The notes below the pieces were generated by a model. It was not told the DNA's origin and searched no databases. It saw only the letters and a list, made by a program, of their open reading frames with translations. Below, one piece after another: positions 7,967-17,929 of a DNA stretch of 64,000 nucleotides (position 1 is its first letter; each line of letters begins with the position of its first letter). Made by a program: the position numbers and the translations under genes. Source of the DNA: Promicromonospora soli (lineage in GTDB: Bacteria > Actinomycetota > Actinomycetes > Actinomycetales > Cellulomonadaceae); the NCBI RefSeq assembly GCF_014653785.1, contig NZ_BNAS01000001.1, forward strand, positions 915,898 to 979,897. The letters run 5' to 3'.

Positions 7967-8619
7967 GCATCCGTGTTGTCGTAGCCGACGACCAGGACTT
8001 GGTCCGGACCGGGCTGGTGATGATCCTCGGCGCGCAACCCGACCTCGAGGTCGTGGGGGAGGCAGCAGACGGGCTCGCGGCGCTCGACCTGGCGACCCGG
8101 CTGCGTCCCGATGTCGTCCTCGTCGACATCCGGATGCCCGGGCTCGACGGCGTCGAGGTGACGCGGCGCCTGGCCGGGCCAGAGGTGACGGACCCGATGG
8201 CGGTCGTCGTGATCACCACCTTCGACCTCGATGAGTACGTCCTCGGCGCCCTACGCGCCGGCGCCCGCGGCTTCCTGCTCAAGGACGCCGGGCCGGAGCT
8301 CCTCGTGCAGGCCATCCACGCGGCGGCCAACGGGGACGCGCTGATCGCCCCCAACGTCACCCGCCGGCTGCTGGCGACCCTCGCCGACCAGGCGCCGGTG
8401 GTACCGGTCCAGCCCACCGACCCCCTCACCGAGCGCGAGGAGGAGGTGCTCGCGCTGGTCGCACTGGGCCGGACCAACGCCGAGATCGCCACCGAACTCT
8501 TCGTCGGCCTGAGCACGGTCAAGACCCACGTCGCGTCTTTGATGACCAAGCTCGGCGCCCGCAACCGCGTCGAGATCGCGATCTGGGCCTACGACACCAG
8601 ACGCGTGAGAGCCAATTAG
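7963..8619 (+). CDS. LuxR/NarL-family response regulator
   Basis: The 218-residue protein has a receiver domain with acidic pair VADDQ, phosphoacceptor Asp55 in VLVDIRMPG, and the switch Thr and Lys in VITTFD and FLLKDAG. A C-terminal GerE HTH follows (LTEREEEVLALVALGRTNAEIATELF through VKTHVASLMTKLGARNR). It is the partner of the upstream kinase by overlap. Targets are unknown; the divergent DUF6326 gene is the nearest candidate. Its stop lies only 40 bp from IS3 remnant sequence. Confidence 0.92.
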   Translation: MSIRVVVADDQDLVRTGLVMILGAQPDLEVVGEAADGLAALDLATRLRPDVVLVDIRMPGLDGVEVTRRLAGPEVTDPMAVVVITTFDLDEYVLGALRAGARGFLLKDAGPELLVQAIHAAANGDALIAPNVTRRLLATLADQAPVVPVQPTDPLTEREEEVLALVALGRTNAEIATELFVGLSTVKTHVASLMTKLGARNRVEIAIWAYDTRRVRAN

Positions 8620-8658
8620 TGGGTACAGATCGCAACGTAGGCCCGTGGGGTTCGGTAG

Positions 8659-8781
8659 CTCGCTGACGCCCAGCTGGCGCGCGACCTCGGCGGTATCGGC
8701 GCCCTGGACGAGCAGCCGGTCAGCCTCGGTCAGCTTCCGGACCACCTGCTCAGGAGTGCGCCGCTTCCTCTTCGTCGACAT
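8659..8781 (-). mobile_element. Remnant of IS3-family transposase OrfA (N-terminal part)
   Basis: An ATG at 8781 on the minus strand opens a frame reading MSTKRKRRTPEQVVRKLTEA, then LLVQGADTAEVARQLGVSE. This is the HTH_Tnp_1 start of actinobacterial IS3-type OrfA proteins. Similarity stops at 8659 just before the expected second half of the HTH, and the frame runs on into sequence after the response regulator. OrfB and terminal repeats are absent, so it is a dead fragment. Confidence 0.75.
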
Positions 8782-8818
8782 GGTGTGAGCCTTCCCTCCC
8801 GCTCCCGCAGGCTGCTGG

Positions 8819-9104
8819 CTCAAGAAGACAGTCCACGTCCGCACCGACATGGACGACGCCGCACGCGTCAAGACCCTCGCCCACGACCTCGAGCACATCG
8901 TCCTGCACAACAAGGACGACGCCGATGCCGTCGTCCACCGCGGCATCGCCACAATCCGTAAGCCTGATGCTGCTCCCCGCGCACCAGATGGACAGCTCCC
9001 AGTTCTCGGTGCCCTACGTCTCGGCCTGGGCCTCACGCATTCAAGGCGTCGACCCCCTCACGGCAGTCCAGCAGACCGCCGCGCGAGTCCGCACTGCAGC
9101 CCTG
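8819..9104 (+). pseudogene. ArdC-like antirestriction/plasmid protein, degraded C-terminal remnant
   Basis: The first frame encodes LKKTVHVRTDMDDAARVKTLAHDLEHI and VHRGIA, a metallopeptidase-like HxxEH segment (HDLEH). The similarity then continues in the next frame as SVSLMLLPAHQMDSSQFSVP and AWASRIQGVDPLTAVQQTAA up to 9104. The change of frame near 8950, with loss of a few codons, breaks the gene. The pattern is that of the C-terminal DUF955-like part of ArdC-type proteins carried by actinobacterial plasmids and integrative elements. It ends exactly where the right direct repeat starts. Confidence 0.65.
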
Positions 9105-9353
9105 CATGCGACGGCCCGCTGCCGCCGTCGGTCACCAGGCGTAGCCCCAGCGGGCCACGTGGTGCCACACCTTCTTGAGGTCCTGCGGGTGGTGCTCCCC
9201 CGCACGTCGCGCCTCCCCGATCACCCGGGCGTCCAGCCACCCGTCCTTCGTGTGCCCGACGGCGACGGCCCGCGCCACGTCCACGATCTCCGGCCCGCGG
9301 AACTCGGGCCGCACTGCCACCTCGTCCCTGTGGAGGCGGAACCCGTGGTACCA
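9105..9353. repeat. Direct repeat, right copy (within the intact DUF3626 gene)
   Basis: This counterpart of 5798-6046 has about 94% identity. Its first 28 bp (9105-9132) duplicate the end of the GNAT gene, although no GNAT gene precedes it here; the plasmid-like remnant abuts it instead. The rest is the 3' part of the complete DUF3626 gene. Confidence 0.85.
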
Positions 9354-9920
9354 CTCGACGGCGATCCCGAGCCCGCGGGCGGCGTCCGCCACGGCTGTGC
9401 CGCGGTAGCAGGGATCCAGCACGACCGCCTCGACGTCGTCGGGGAGGGCGAGCGGGCCGTGCACCTGGGCCTCTACGTAGTCGTCGAGCAGATCGTGGGC
9501 GCCGGCCGCGGTGTCGGCGTCGGCCAGGGCGACCAGCGGCGTCGGGTCGATCGCAGCGAAGTGCTCGGGCTCGACCGCGGAGTCGGGGTAGCAGAAGGTG
9601 GTGCGCCCCAGCACGTGCGGGCGCAGCCGCAGGTGGGCTGATCCGAAGCGGACGGCGCCACCCGCTGCCCGACGCCGGTGGTTCAGCGCGCCGTAGCGGG
9701 GGCGCGCGTGCGGCTCCGCGTCGTCGTACCGGCCGTCAAACATACGCGCCTCCCAGCGCCACCGGTCCCCGCCGGGGTGCGCGGTGAGGCCGCCGTTGCT
9801 GGTTCCTGTCTCGAACTGGGAGCGCCACACCCGGTCGTGCGCGAGGCGCTCGATGAGGATCTCGCTCCCGTCGGCGACGAGCCGGTCGGGGTGGAAGTTG
9901 ATGGTGACCGGCCAGCTCAT
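9132..9920 (-). CDS. DUF3626 domain-containing protein (intact copy)
   Basis: A 262-residue soluble protein beginning MSWPVTINFHPDRL, with SQFETGTSNGGLTAHPGGDRWRWE, RPRYGALNHRR and RFGSAHLRL, the conserved blocks of DUF3626. The function of this family is unknown; His, Asp and Arg-rich motifs suggest an enzyme. The ATG at 9920 is preceded by TAGCCT six bases upstream, indicating a leaderless transcript. Its 3' end carries the direct repeat, and a truncated relative sits at 5825-6050. Confidence 0.8.
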   Translation of the reverse strand: MSWPVTINFHPDRLVADGSEILIERLAHDRVWRSQFETGTSNGGLTAHPGGDRWRWEARMFDGRYDDAEPHARPRYGALNHRRRAAGGAVRFGSAHLRLRPHVLGRTTFCYPDSAVEPEHFAAIDPTPLVALADADTAAGAHDLLDDYVEAQVHGPLALPDDVEAVVLDPCYRGTAVADAARGLGIAVEWYHGFRLHRDEVAVRPEFRGPEIVDVARAVAVGHTKDGWLDARVIGEARRAGEHHPQDLKKVWHHVARWGYAW

Positions 9921-9936
9921 GCCGGGAGGCTACCTC

Positions 9937-9988
9937 CGCCGAGGCAGTCGGACAGCGAGGACCAACTCGCTGGACGACTGCCTCGGCG
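9937..9988 (-). terminator. Hairpin terminator after the LAETG surface-protein gene
   Basis: The outer arms CGCCGAGGCAGTCG (9937-9950) and its exact complement (9975-9988), plus inner arms CAGCGAG and CTCGCTG, form one long stem with small symmetric GA bulges. It begins 5 bp after the stop of the minus-strand gene at 9994. There is no U-tract, as is usual in high-GC actinobacteria. Confidence 0.7.
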
Positions 9989-9993
9989 AGGGG

Positions 9994-10866
9994 TCAGCCC
10001 TGGACCTCGAGCATCCTGCGGCGGGCGCGGATCATCGCCGCCCCCGCGGCCGTGAGGGCGATCCCAGCGGCAACCGCTCCGCCCATCTGCCCGCCGGTCT
10101 CCGCCAGCGCGCCGGGTGCCTGCGCCTCCGCGCCGGGCACGACGGGAACGAGCCCGTCACCCACGCCGTCGCCGGCCCCGGGGATCGTGCCACCGTCGCC
10201 GGAACCGCCGTCACCCGGGATGCTGCCGCCCGGTGCGCTGGCGTACGTCGGGCTCTCGAGGAGGTCGTCCACGACGCCGTCCTCGCCGGCGACCGCGCCG
10301 ATCGTGCCCGGCACGTCGGCGTTGCCGACGTTCTCGCCGACCGAACCCACGTCGCTGATGATCTCGGCGGGCAGGTTGTCGGTGAGGCCCCGCTCTGGCC
10401 CGTCCGCGCCCAGGACGTCGTCCACGGCGCCGTTCTGGCCGGCCAACGCGTTGACGGTGCCGGAAACGCCGCCCAGGACGTCCTCCACGGGACCACCTTC
10501 GTTGGCCGACGTCGTGGCGCTGCCGCCCGTCGCGCCGGTCACCACGTCGTCGACAGCGCCGTCCTTGCCGGCCACCGCGTCGACGGTGCCCGTGACGCCC
10601 TTCACCGTGTCGTCGACGGCGCCGTCCTTCTTGGTGACCTGCTCGACGGTGTCCGTCACCTGGTCCAGCGTGCTGTCGACAGCACCGCCGTCACCGACTA
10701 CCGCGTCGACGGTGCCCGTCAGGACATCACCCAGGCCGCCGGTCGACTGCTCAGTGTTGGGCGTGGCGTTCTCGTCGGCCGCCGACGCCGACATCGCGCC
10801 CGCGATCAGCAGGCTGCCCGCGACGAGCGCGGACGGAAGCGCCCGGCTCACGAACTTCCTCTTCAT
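9994..10866 (-). CDS. Secreted repeat protein with sortase (LAETG) cell-wall anchor
   Basis: The 290-residue product starts with a signal peptide (MKRKFVSRALPSALVAGSLL, cleaved near SASA-AD). The body is made of degenerate short repeats of the form TGTVDAVxGxxGAVDDV, acidic and free of Cys. The C terminus has a Gly/Pro-rich linker, LAETGG (residues 253-258), a hydrophobic helix and an RARRR tail. LAXTG is the motif known for class E sortases of Actinobacteria, so surface attachment is likely. The RBS AGGGGG precedes the ATG at 10866. Its role is unknown; adhesion or envelope spacing are guesses. No sortase is in the window. Confidence 0.8.
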   Translation of the reverse strand: MKRKFVSRALPSALVAGSLLIAGAMSASAADENATPNTEQSTGGLGDVLTGTVDAVVGDGGAVDSTLDQVTDTVEQVTKKDGAVDDTVKGVTGTVDAVAGKDGAVDDVVTGATGGSATTSANEGGPVEDVLGGVSGTVNALAGQNGAVDDVLGADGPERGLTDNLPAEIISDVGSVGENVGNADVPGTIGAVAGEDGVVDDLLESPTYASAPGGSIPGDGGSGDGGTIPGAGDGVGDGLVPVVPGAEAQAPGALAETGGQMGGAVAAGIALTAAGAAMIRARRRMLEVQG

Positions 10867-10976
10867 GTTTCCCCCTGTAGCTGGTGTTTCTGGTACCTGG
10901 TAGCTCTCTGAGCAGATACGAATCACCCTGACTGATATGTCGGGTGAATTCAAGGATAGTCCGGTATGTTTCCCCC

Positions 10977-12560
10977 ATGATCGTGCCAGGCTCAGGGGCA
11001 GCCCCGCAGATCCACCCGCTCGAACCGAACGACCCGCAGGAGCTGGGTGGCTACCCGCTTCTCGGTCGGATCGGGGCCGGCGGAATGGGAGTGGTCTACC
11101 TCGCAGAAACCCGCACCGGCCGAAAGCTGGCCCTCAAGGCCATCCTGAAGGAGTACGTCCAGGATCCGGAGTTCCGCACCCGCTTCCGCAGGGAGACCGT
11201 CGCGGCGATGAAGGTCCGTGGCCGGTTCCTCGCCACCGTCATCGACGCCGATCCGGATGGCGCCCAGCCGTGGATGGCCGTCGAGTACGTGGAAGGCCCG
11301 TCGCTCTCCGCCGTCGTGCAGGCCCACGGCCCGCTGTCCGAACCCGACGTGCGCAGCGTGCTGGCCGGCCTGGCGGAGGCCCTGCGGGCCGTGCACCAGG
11401 TCGGCATCGTGCACCGCGACCTCAAGCCGTCCAACATCCTGCTCGGCCAGGACGGCCCGTACGTCATCGACTTCGGGATCGCCCAGGCGGCCGACACGAC
11501 GTCGCTGACCCGGACCGGGCTGAAGGTCGGTACGCCGTCCTTCATGGCGCCCGAGCAGGTACTTGGGAGCGGCTCCACGGCCGCGGCCGACATCTGGGCG
11601 CTGGGCGCCGTCGCGCTCTACGCCGCGACCGGGCAGCGTGCGTTCGGCGAGGGCGACACCACCGTCGTGTACTACCGGGTGGTCCACGAGAATCCCGACC
11701 TCAGCGCCTGCCCCGCCTGGCTGCTCCCACTCGTCCAGGCCTGCCTGGCCAAGGATCCCGACGTCCGGCCGAACCTGCAGGAAATCGTCGACTTCGCGAA
11801 CGGGACCCCGGCCGATCTCCGAACCGCGACCACCAAGATCGTCCCGGGACCGGATGTGCCGGAGGTCTACGACGACGAAGAGACCGCGCTGAGGGACGAC
11901 GAGGCAACGGTGCTGAAAGTGCAGCCGTCGGAGCGGGCGCCCGCACCGACCCCGGATCCCGAGCCGGCGGCGCCGCGCAGGATGTCCCGCCCGATCACCT
12001 GGCTCCTCGCGGCCGCAGGGGTGCTGGTCGTCGGGGGCATCGCGACCGCGTTCGTGCTGGGCATGCCCGGCGCCGAGCCCGACGCCGCGGCAACGAGCTC
12101 GGCGTCGGCCTCCGCGGAGCCGTCGCCGTCGGCCATCGACGAGTGCCTGGTGGGTGAGTGGCGGCTGGACAGCCTGACCACGAAGATGCGCATCGACGCC
12201 CTCGACGAGACCGTCGAGGCCACGGGTTTCGAGGGACGAGTGACGGAGTTCCGCGCCGACGGCACTCAGCTGGTCCACTACGACGACGCCGAGCCGGCCC
12301 GCGCCAAGACCTCGATCGGGGAGCTCACCGAGACCTGGACCGGTACGGCGTCGTACATCGTCTCGACCAGCGACGACGGCGTCCTCACGACGTCAGGTTC
12401 GGACTTCCGGGACGTCACGATGACCATCGCGCTCAGCGGGGAGAGCGCCGAACGCCAGCCCAACGTCCCGACGCAGGCGCTGGAGTACACCTGCGACGAG
12501 ACGACCTACACGGAACGGGGCAGCAACGGCTTCGAGGCGACGTACACAAGGGTCAACTGA
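10977..12560 (+). CDS. Transmembrane Ser/Thr protein kinase with extracellular lipocalin-like domain
   Basis: A 527-residue PknB-type kinase. The Gly-rich loop is GRIGAGGMGVVY (30-41), the ATP lysine is K54 in LALKAI, the catalytic loop HRDLKPSN has Asp148, and the metal motif reads VIDFGIAQ. The activation segment TSLTRTGLKVGTPSFMAPEQ carries phosphorylatable Thr residues. After an acidic linker comes one membrane helix (WLLAAAGVLVVGGIATAFVL), an Ala/Ser-rich stalk and an external domain of about 140 residues starting CLVGEWRL. That domain looks lipocalin-like rather than PASTA. TATGTT six bases before the ATG suggests a leaderless start. It is divergent from the LAETG gene. Confidence 0.88.
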   Translation: MIVPGSGAAPQIHPLEPNDPQELGGYPLLGRIGAGGMGVVYLAETRTGRKLALKAILKEYVQDPEFRTRFRRETVAAMKVRGRFLATVIDADPDGAQPWMAVEYVEGPSLSAVVQAHGPLSEPDVRSVLAGLAEALRAVHQVGIVHRDLKPSNILLGQDGPYVIDFGIAQAADTTSLTRTGLKVGTPSFMAPEQVLGSGSTAAADIWALGAVALYAATGQRAFGEGDTTVVYYRVVHENPDLSACPAWLLPLVQACLAKDPDVRPNLQEIVDFANGTPADLRTATTKIVPGPDVPEVYDDEETALRDDEATVLKVQPSERAPAPTPDPEPAAPRRMSRPITWLLAAAGVLVVGGIATAFVLGMPGAEPDAAATSSASASAEPSPSAIDECLVGEWRLDSLTTKMRIDALDETVEATGFEGRVTEFRADGTQLVHYDDAEPARAKTSIGELTETWTGTASYIVSTSDDGVLTTSGSDFRDVTMTIALSGESAERQPNVPTQALEYTCDETTYTERGSNGFEATYTRVN

Positions 12561-12568
12561 CCGTCCAC

Positions 12569-12635
12569 CTTGTTGTGGGCGTGATCGTTGCGCCTAAAGC
12601 GGTCAGGTAGCCGCAACGATCGCGCCCACAACAAG
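12569..12635. terminator. Long hairpin at the convergent kinase/leuA junction
   Basis: The 24-nt arms 12569-12592 and 12612-12635 are complementary with a single exception, which becomes a G-U pair in the plus-strand RNA. The loop is 19 nt. It starts 8 bp after the kinase stop and ends 15 bp before the leuA stop, so it can terminate both transcripts. No U-tract is present. Confidence 0.7.
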
Positions 12636-12650
12636 AGGGCAGGGCGGGGG

Positions 12651-14594
<1,944 letters not shown>

Positions 14595-14652
14595 TCACTG
14601 TACCCCCCGTCCAGGTTCGGTACGCGAGTCGGGCTCATGATGCGGACGTCTA

Positions 14653-14693
14653 CCCGTCGGTCGAGACCGGTCCAAACCGGCTCGACCGACGGG
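14653..14693 (-). terminator. Hairpin terminator after the DUF/LRV membrane protein gene
   Basis: CCCGTCGGTCGAG (14653-14665) pairs with CTCGACCGACGGG (14681-14693), and CCGG tracts inside extend the stem. It starts 6 bp after the stop of the minus-strand gene at 14700 and separates it from the leuA leader promoter. The core GGTCGAGACC resembles the dispersed repeat seen elsewhere in the window. Confidence 0.6.
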
Positions 14694-14699
14694 CGCGCC

Positions 14700-16820
14700 T
14701 CAGCGGCGGTTGCGCAGCGCGGCGTCGACCTGCGGCTCGCCGAGCGCGCCCAGCCAGTCCAGCAGCGCGGGGTACGTGGACGGGTTCGCGGCGACCTGCG
14801 GCCGCAGGTGGGGCGCCTCCTGGACGATCCTCGCCAGGTCCGCCAGCGGCGTGGCCGGGTCGAGCGCCTGCGCGGCGCTCCACCTGCCGCCCACGGGCGG
14901 CAGTACGGCGGTGTGCCCCGATTCGGAGCCGTAGTCCGAGCCCGCGGCGGCCTGCCCCTGTCCGACGACGACCCGGCGCGTCACCTGCTCCTGGCCCTCG
15001 TCGCGAGCGGCCGAGCCACCTGACGGCGCCTTGGCCGCCTGCTGGCCGTTCCCGACCGGCTGGATGCGCGCGGTCTGCTGGGCGGAAGCCCACTGCTGCG
15101 CGGCCACCACCGGCTGCTGGCCGGAAGCCACCGGCGTCGGACCCGAGCGGACCGGGGGCATGGTCGCCGTCTCGCCCATCGGGGCGCCGGCGGCCGGCAT
15201 GTCCTCGACCGTGCGCATGGCGCCGAGCGAGACCTCGCCCGACGCCGGTTCGGCGGCCCGCACCGCCGAGCGCTGGGCGGCTGTCGCACCGGCGACGGTC
15301 CGCACCGCGCCCGTCGAGGTGACCCGGCGCGGCTCCGCCGGACGGCGTAGCTCAGGGGCGCTCCGCACGGGCTGCTCCGGCAGCGTGGCCGGCGGCGCCT
15401 TGTCACCCTTGGGCTGCGGCGGTGCCCACACGTAGGCCTGGCTCCGGTCGACGTCGGCCTCGCCGCCGATGCCGGCCGTCTGGAAGTGCTCGCGCACCGC
15501 CTTGGGCACCATCAGCGCGCATGCCGCGACGCATGGGAGGCCGAGGGCCATGAGCAGGTCGCCGAGGTCCACGCCGAGGCCCGCCCCGGACGTCGCGACG
15601 ACCACCACGAGGCCCAGGACGCCTGCCACACAGGCGGCGCCCACGGCGGGCACGTGCCCCGTGCCGGGGTCGCGCAGGAGGGAGCGGCGCGCGAACCACG
15701 CGACGCCCGCGACGACGACGCCGAGCACGAGGCGCACCATCAGCGTCACGTCGAAGCCGGGATCGATGAGCTGCACGAGCGCGGCGAGCGCGCTGCACAC
15801 CGCGAGGAGCACCATGACGTCGAACGCCCGGACCGCCACGCGCACCCAGACGCCTGCGGCGCGCTCGGTGCTGACCTCGGCGTCGGCCGCGGGGTCCCGG
15901 CGCACCGCGGGCGAACCGGCGATAGCGGCGGCGAGCGGGAGCAGCACGAGGCCGAACCGGCTCGGGTCCGTCACGCCCGGGCGCATGGACTCCATGCCGG
16001 TCAGCACACCGCCAGCGGTGAAGACGAAGAGCAGCGCGAGCACGATGCCGACGGCGACGAGCACGAGCCGGGAGGGGCGGTCGTGCCGCACGGTGCCGCC
16101 CACCAGGAGCCACGCCATGCCGAGCGCCAGCGCGAGCCACACGGGCGCCAGGAGCCGGTCGCCCAGCGTCGCGTCCTCGGCGAGCTCGGCGAGCAGCGTG
16201 GCGACGACGGCGCCCACGGCGATCAGGATCCCGACGCCGGCGAGGCCGAGCCGCCACCTGCGCACCACGGCGCCGTCCTGCTCGATGGGCCCCAGCTCGC
16301 TGTCGCGCGGGGTCGCGGCGAGCGCCGCGCCGGCGAGCGCGAGGCCTAGGCCGGTGCCGACACCCGTGCCGCCGCCCAGGTCGAGCACGAGGTGGATCAG
16401 GCCGATCACGGCCAGCGGGAGCCCGGCGAGCAGGCGCGCGCGCCGCGTCGAGTGCACGGTCCATGTGACGGGCAGCACGGCGAAGCGCGCGAGGTAGGGC
16501 AGGGACAGCGACGCGAGCGAAAGCGCGACGGCCAGGACCACCTCGACCCGGTCGGCGGAGCGGTCGAGGAGGTTCCACGGCAGCGCGAGCGACACGAGGA
16601 GGGCGAGCGCGGCGATGGCGTCCCGGACGTAGTCGGCCGCGGCGATGTTCGCGAAGGGGCTGACGGCCTCCGAGTCCTCGGATGCGGTGCCTGACGCGAC
16701 CCCTGGCGAGATCGTGGTGACGTACTCGTGACCGAGGTTCTCGGTCGGCGCGCCGTTCACGTCCTGCGCGGCGTCGGCCGAAGTTCTCTCGTCACGCTCG
16801 GAGGCGTGCTGGTCCATCAT
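14700..16820 (-). CDS. Polytopic membrane protein with C-terminal variant leucine-rich repeat (LRV) domain
   Basis: A 706-residue protein. Residues 1-45 are polar, followed by roughly 12 hydrophobic helices (about 60-450). A long Pro/Ala/Gln-rich cytoplasmic linker (about 470-645) follows. The C-terminal 55-residue module (ALDPATPLADLARIVQEAPH, then RPQVAANPSTYPALLDWL) matches the LRV-type helical repeat common in actinobacterial regulatory proteins. Its function is not known. Two ATGs (16820, 16817) are possible starts. It appears monocistronic, divergent from the phosphopantetheinyl transferase. Confidence 0.7.
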   Translation of the reverse strand: MMDQHASERDERTSADAAQDVNGAPTENLGHEYVTTISPGVASGTASEDSEAVSPFANIAAADYVRDAIAALALLVSLALPWNLLDRSADRVEVVLAVALSLASLSLPYLARFAVLPVTWTVHSTRRARLLAGLPLAVIGLIHLVLDLGGGTGVGTGLGLALAGAALAATPRDSELGPIEQDGAVVRRWRLGLAGVGILIAVGAVVATLLAELAEDATLGDRLLAPVWLALALGMAWLLVGGTVRHDRPSRLVLVAVGIVLALLFVFTAGGVLTGMESMRPGVTDPSRFGLVLLPLAAAIAGSPAVRRDPAADAEVSTERAAGVWVRVAVRAFDVMVLLAVCSALAALVQLIDPGFDVTLMVRLVLGVVVAGVAWFARRSLLRDPGTGHVPAVGAACVAGVLGLVVVVATSGAGLGVDLGDLLMALGLPCVAACALMVPKAVREHFQTAGIGGEADVDRSQAYVWAPPQPKGDKAPPATLPEQPVRSAPELRRPAEPRRVTSTGAVRTVAGATAAQRSAVRAAEPASGEVSLGAMRTVEDMPAAGAPMGETATMPPVRSGPTPVASGQQPVVAAQQWASAQQTARIQPVGNGQQAAKAPSGGSAARDEGQEQVTRRVVVGQGQAAAGSDYGSESGHTAVLPPVGGRWSAAQALDPATPLADLARIVQEAPHLRPQVAANPSTYPALLDWLGALGEPQVDAALRNRR

Positions 16821-17041
16821 CCGTTCACTCCTCGATAACGCCGCTGGTCGAGACTGGGGTAAGTGTGGCTGGCGGCGCAGGGTTCACCACGTTTCTACCC
16901 GCTGGGAACGGACCCTGTCAGGCCGAACGACGGCGAGTCGGGTCACAGCTGTATTTCTGCGCACGACCATCACATCCGATGTGCGTGGAACAACCGACGT
17001 CGGCGGCAGCCGACGGCACGTCGAGGTCACAGGAGGACGCA

Positions 17042-17929
17042 GTGGACTCAGCTGCCACACCGGCACCCCGCACCTGCGACGTCTGGCTCGTTCCGGTCAG
17101 ACGCCGGGAAGCCTGGACGCGCCTGCTGACCGTACCGGATCAGGAGCAGCTCGTAGGCCTCGACGAGGTCGCGACCGAGGTCCACCTGACGTCGCGGGCC
17201 GCCCAGCGGCTCATCCTGTCGCGCTACCTCGGCGTCGCGCCCGAGGAGATCACGGTGAACCGGTCCTGCGACCGCTGCGGCGACCCCCAGCACGGGCGCC
17301 CGCACGTCCCGGGGACCACCCTCGACTACTCGGTCTCGCACACCCGGGCCTGGGTGCTGGTCGCCGTGGTGGGCGAGGGCCGGGTGGGCGCGAATCTCGA
17401 CGCCCGCCCGGCGGACCGCGACCTGGACGACCTCGCCGCCGCCGCGCTCACGCGGGCCGAGCACCACGCCTGGCGCCGCCTCCCGGCGCGCGACCGGGCC
17501 GACGCGCTCCTCGCGTCCTGGACGCGGAAGGAGGCGACGACGAAGCTCACCGGGCACGGCCTGGCGATCCCGCTCCGCGACCTCGACGTGACCGGGCCAC
17601 GCCCGACGCTCGTCACGGCCGACCCGTCGGTCCGGCTCCCCCACCCCCGCCCGTATCTGACGCACGTGCCCGCGCCCGCGGGGCACAGCGCCGCGCTGGC
17701 GACGACCACGCACGTGGACCAGGTGCGTCACCTGCGCCTCCCGGACGTGCTGCCCGATGCCGGGTCGACGGCGAGCCGCCGTCAGATCCCGAGCTGGTAC
17801 GCGCCCCAGTACGCCAGCGTGACCAGCAGCGCCGACGCCCCGAGCGCGGTCACCCAGAAGCCCGCCGAGACGACGAGCACGCCCGCGCGCGAGGTCCGGG
17901 CACGCGCGGTCTCGACCGGCGGTTCCTGA
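17042..17929 (+). CDS. 4'-phosphopantetheinyl transferase superfamily protein with atypical metal motif
   Basis: The start GTG 17042 is set by a perfect AGGAGG five bases upstream. The 295-residue product has the Sfp-type fold: LSRYLGV and SCDRCGDPQHGRP (substrate loop), YSVSHTR, then VGANLD where the family has G(V/I)D(V/I)E, and WTRKEATTKLTGHGL (the W-x-x-K-E-A-x-x-K element). The usual metal ligands D and E are thus N and D. It would transfer phosphopantetheine from CoA to a carrier protein if active. The last about 50 residues read antisense through the end of the convergent hydrolase gene (148 bp overlap). Confidence 0.8.
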   Translation: MDSAATPAPRTCDVWLVPVRRREAWTRLLTVPDQEQLVGLDEVATEVHLTSRAAQRLILSRYLGVAPEEITVNRSCDRCGDPQHGRPHVPGTTLDYSVSHTRAWVLVAVVGEGRVGANLDARPADRDLDDLAAAALTRAEHHAWRRLPARDRADALLASWTRKEATTKLTGHGLAIPLRDLDVTGPRPTLVTADPSVRLPHPRPYLTHVPAPAGHSAALATTTHVDQVRHLRLPDVLPDAGSTASRRQIPSWYAPQYASVTSSADAPSAVTQKPAETTSTPAREVRARAVSTGGS

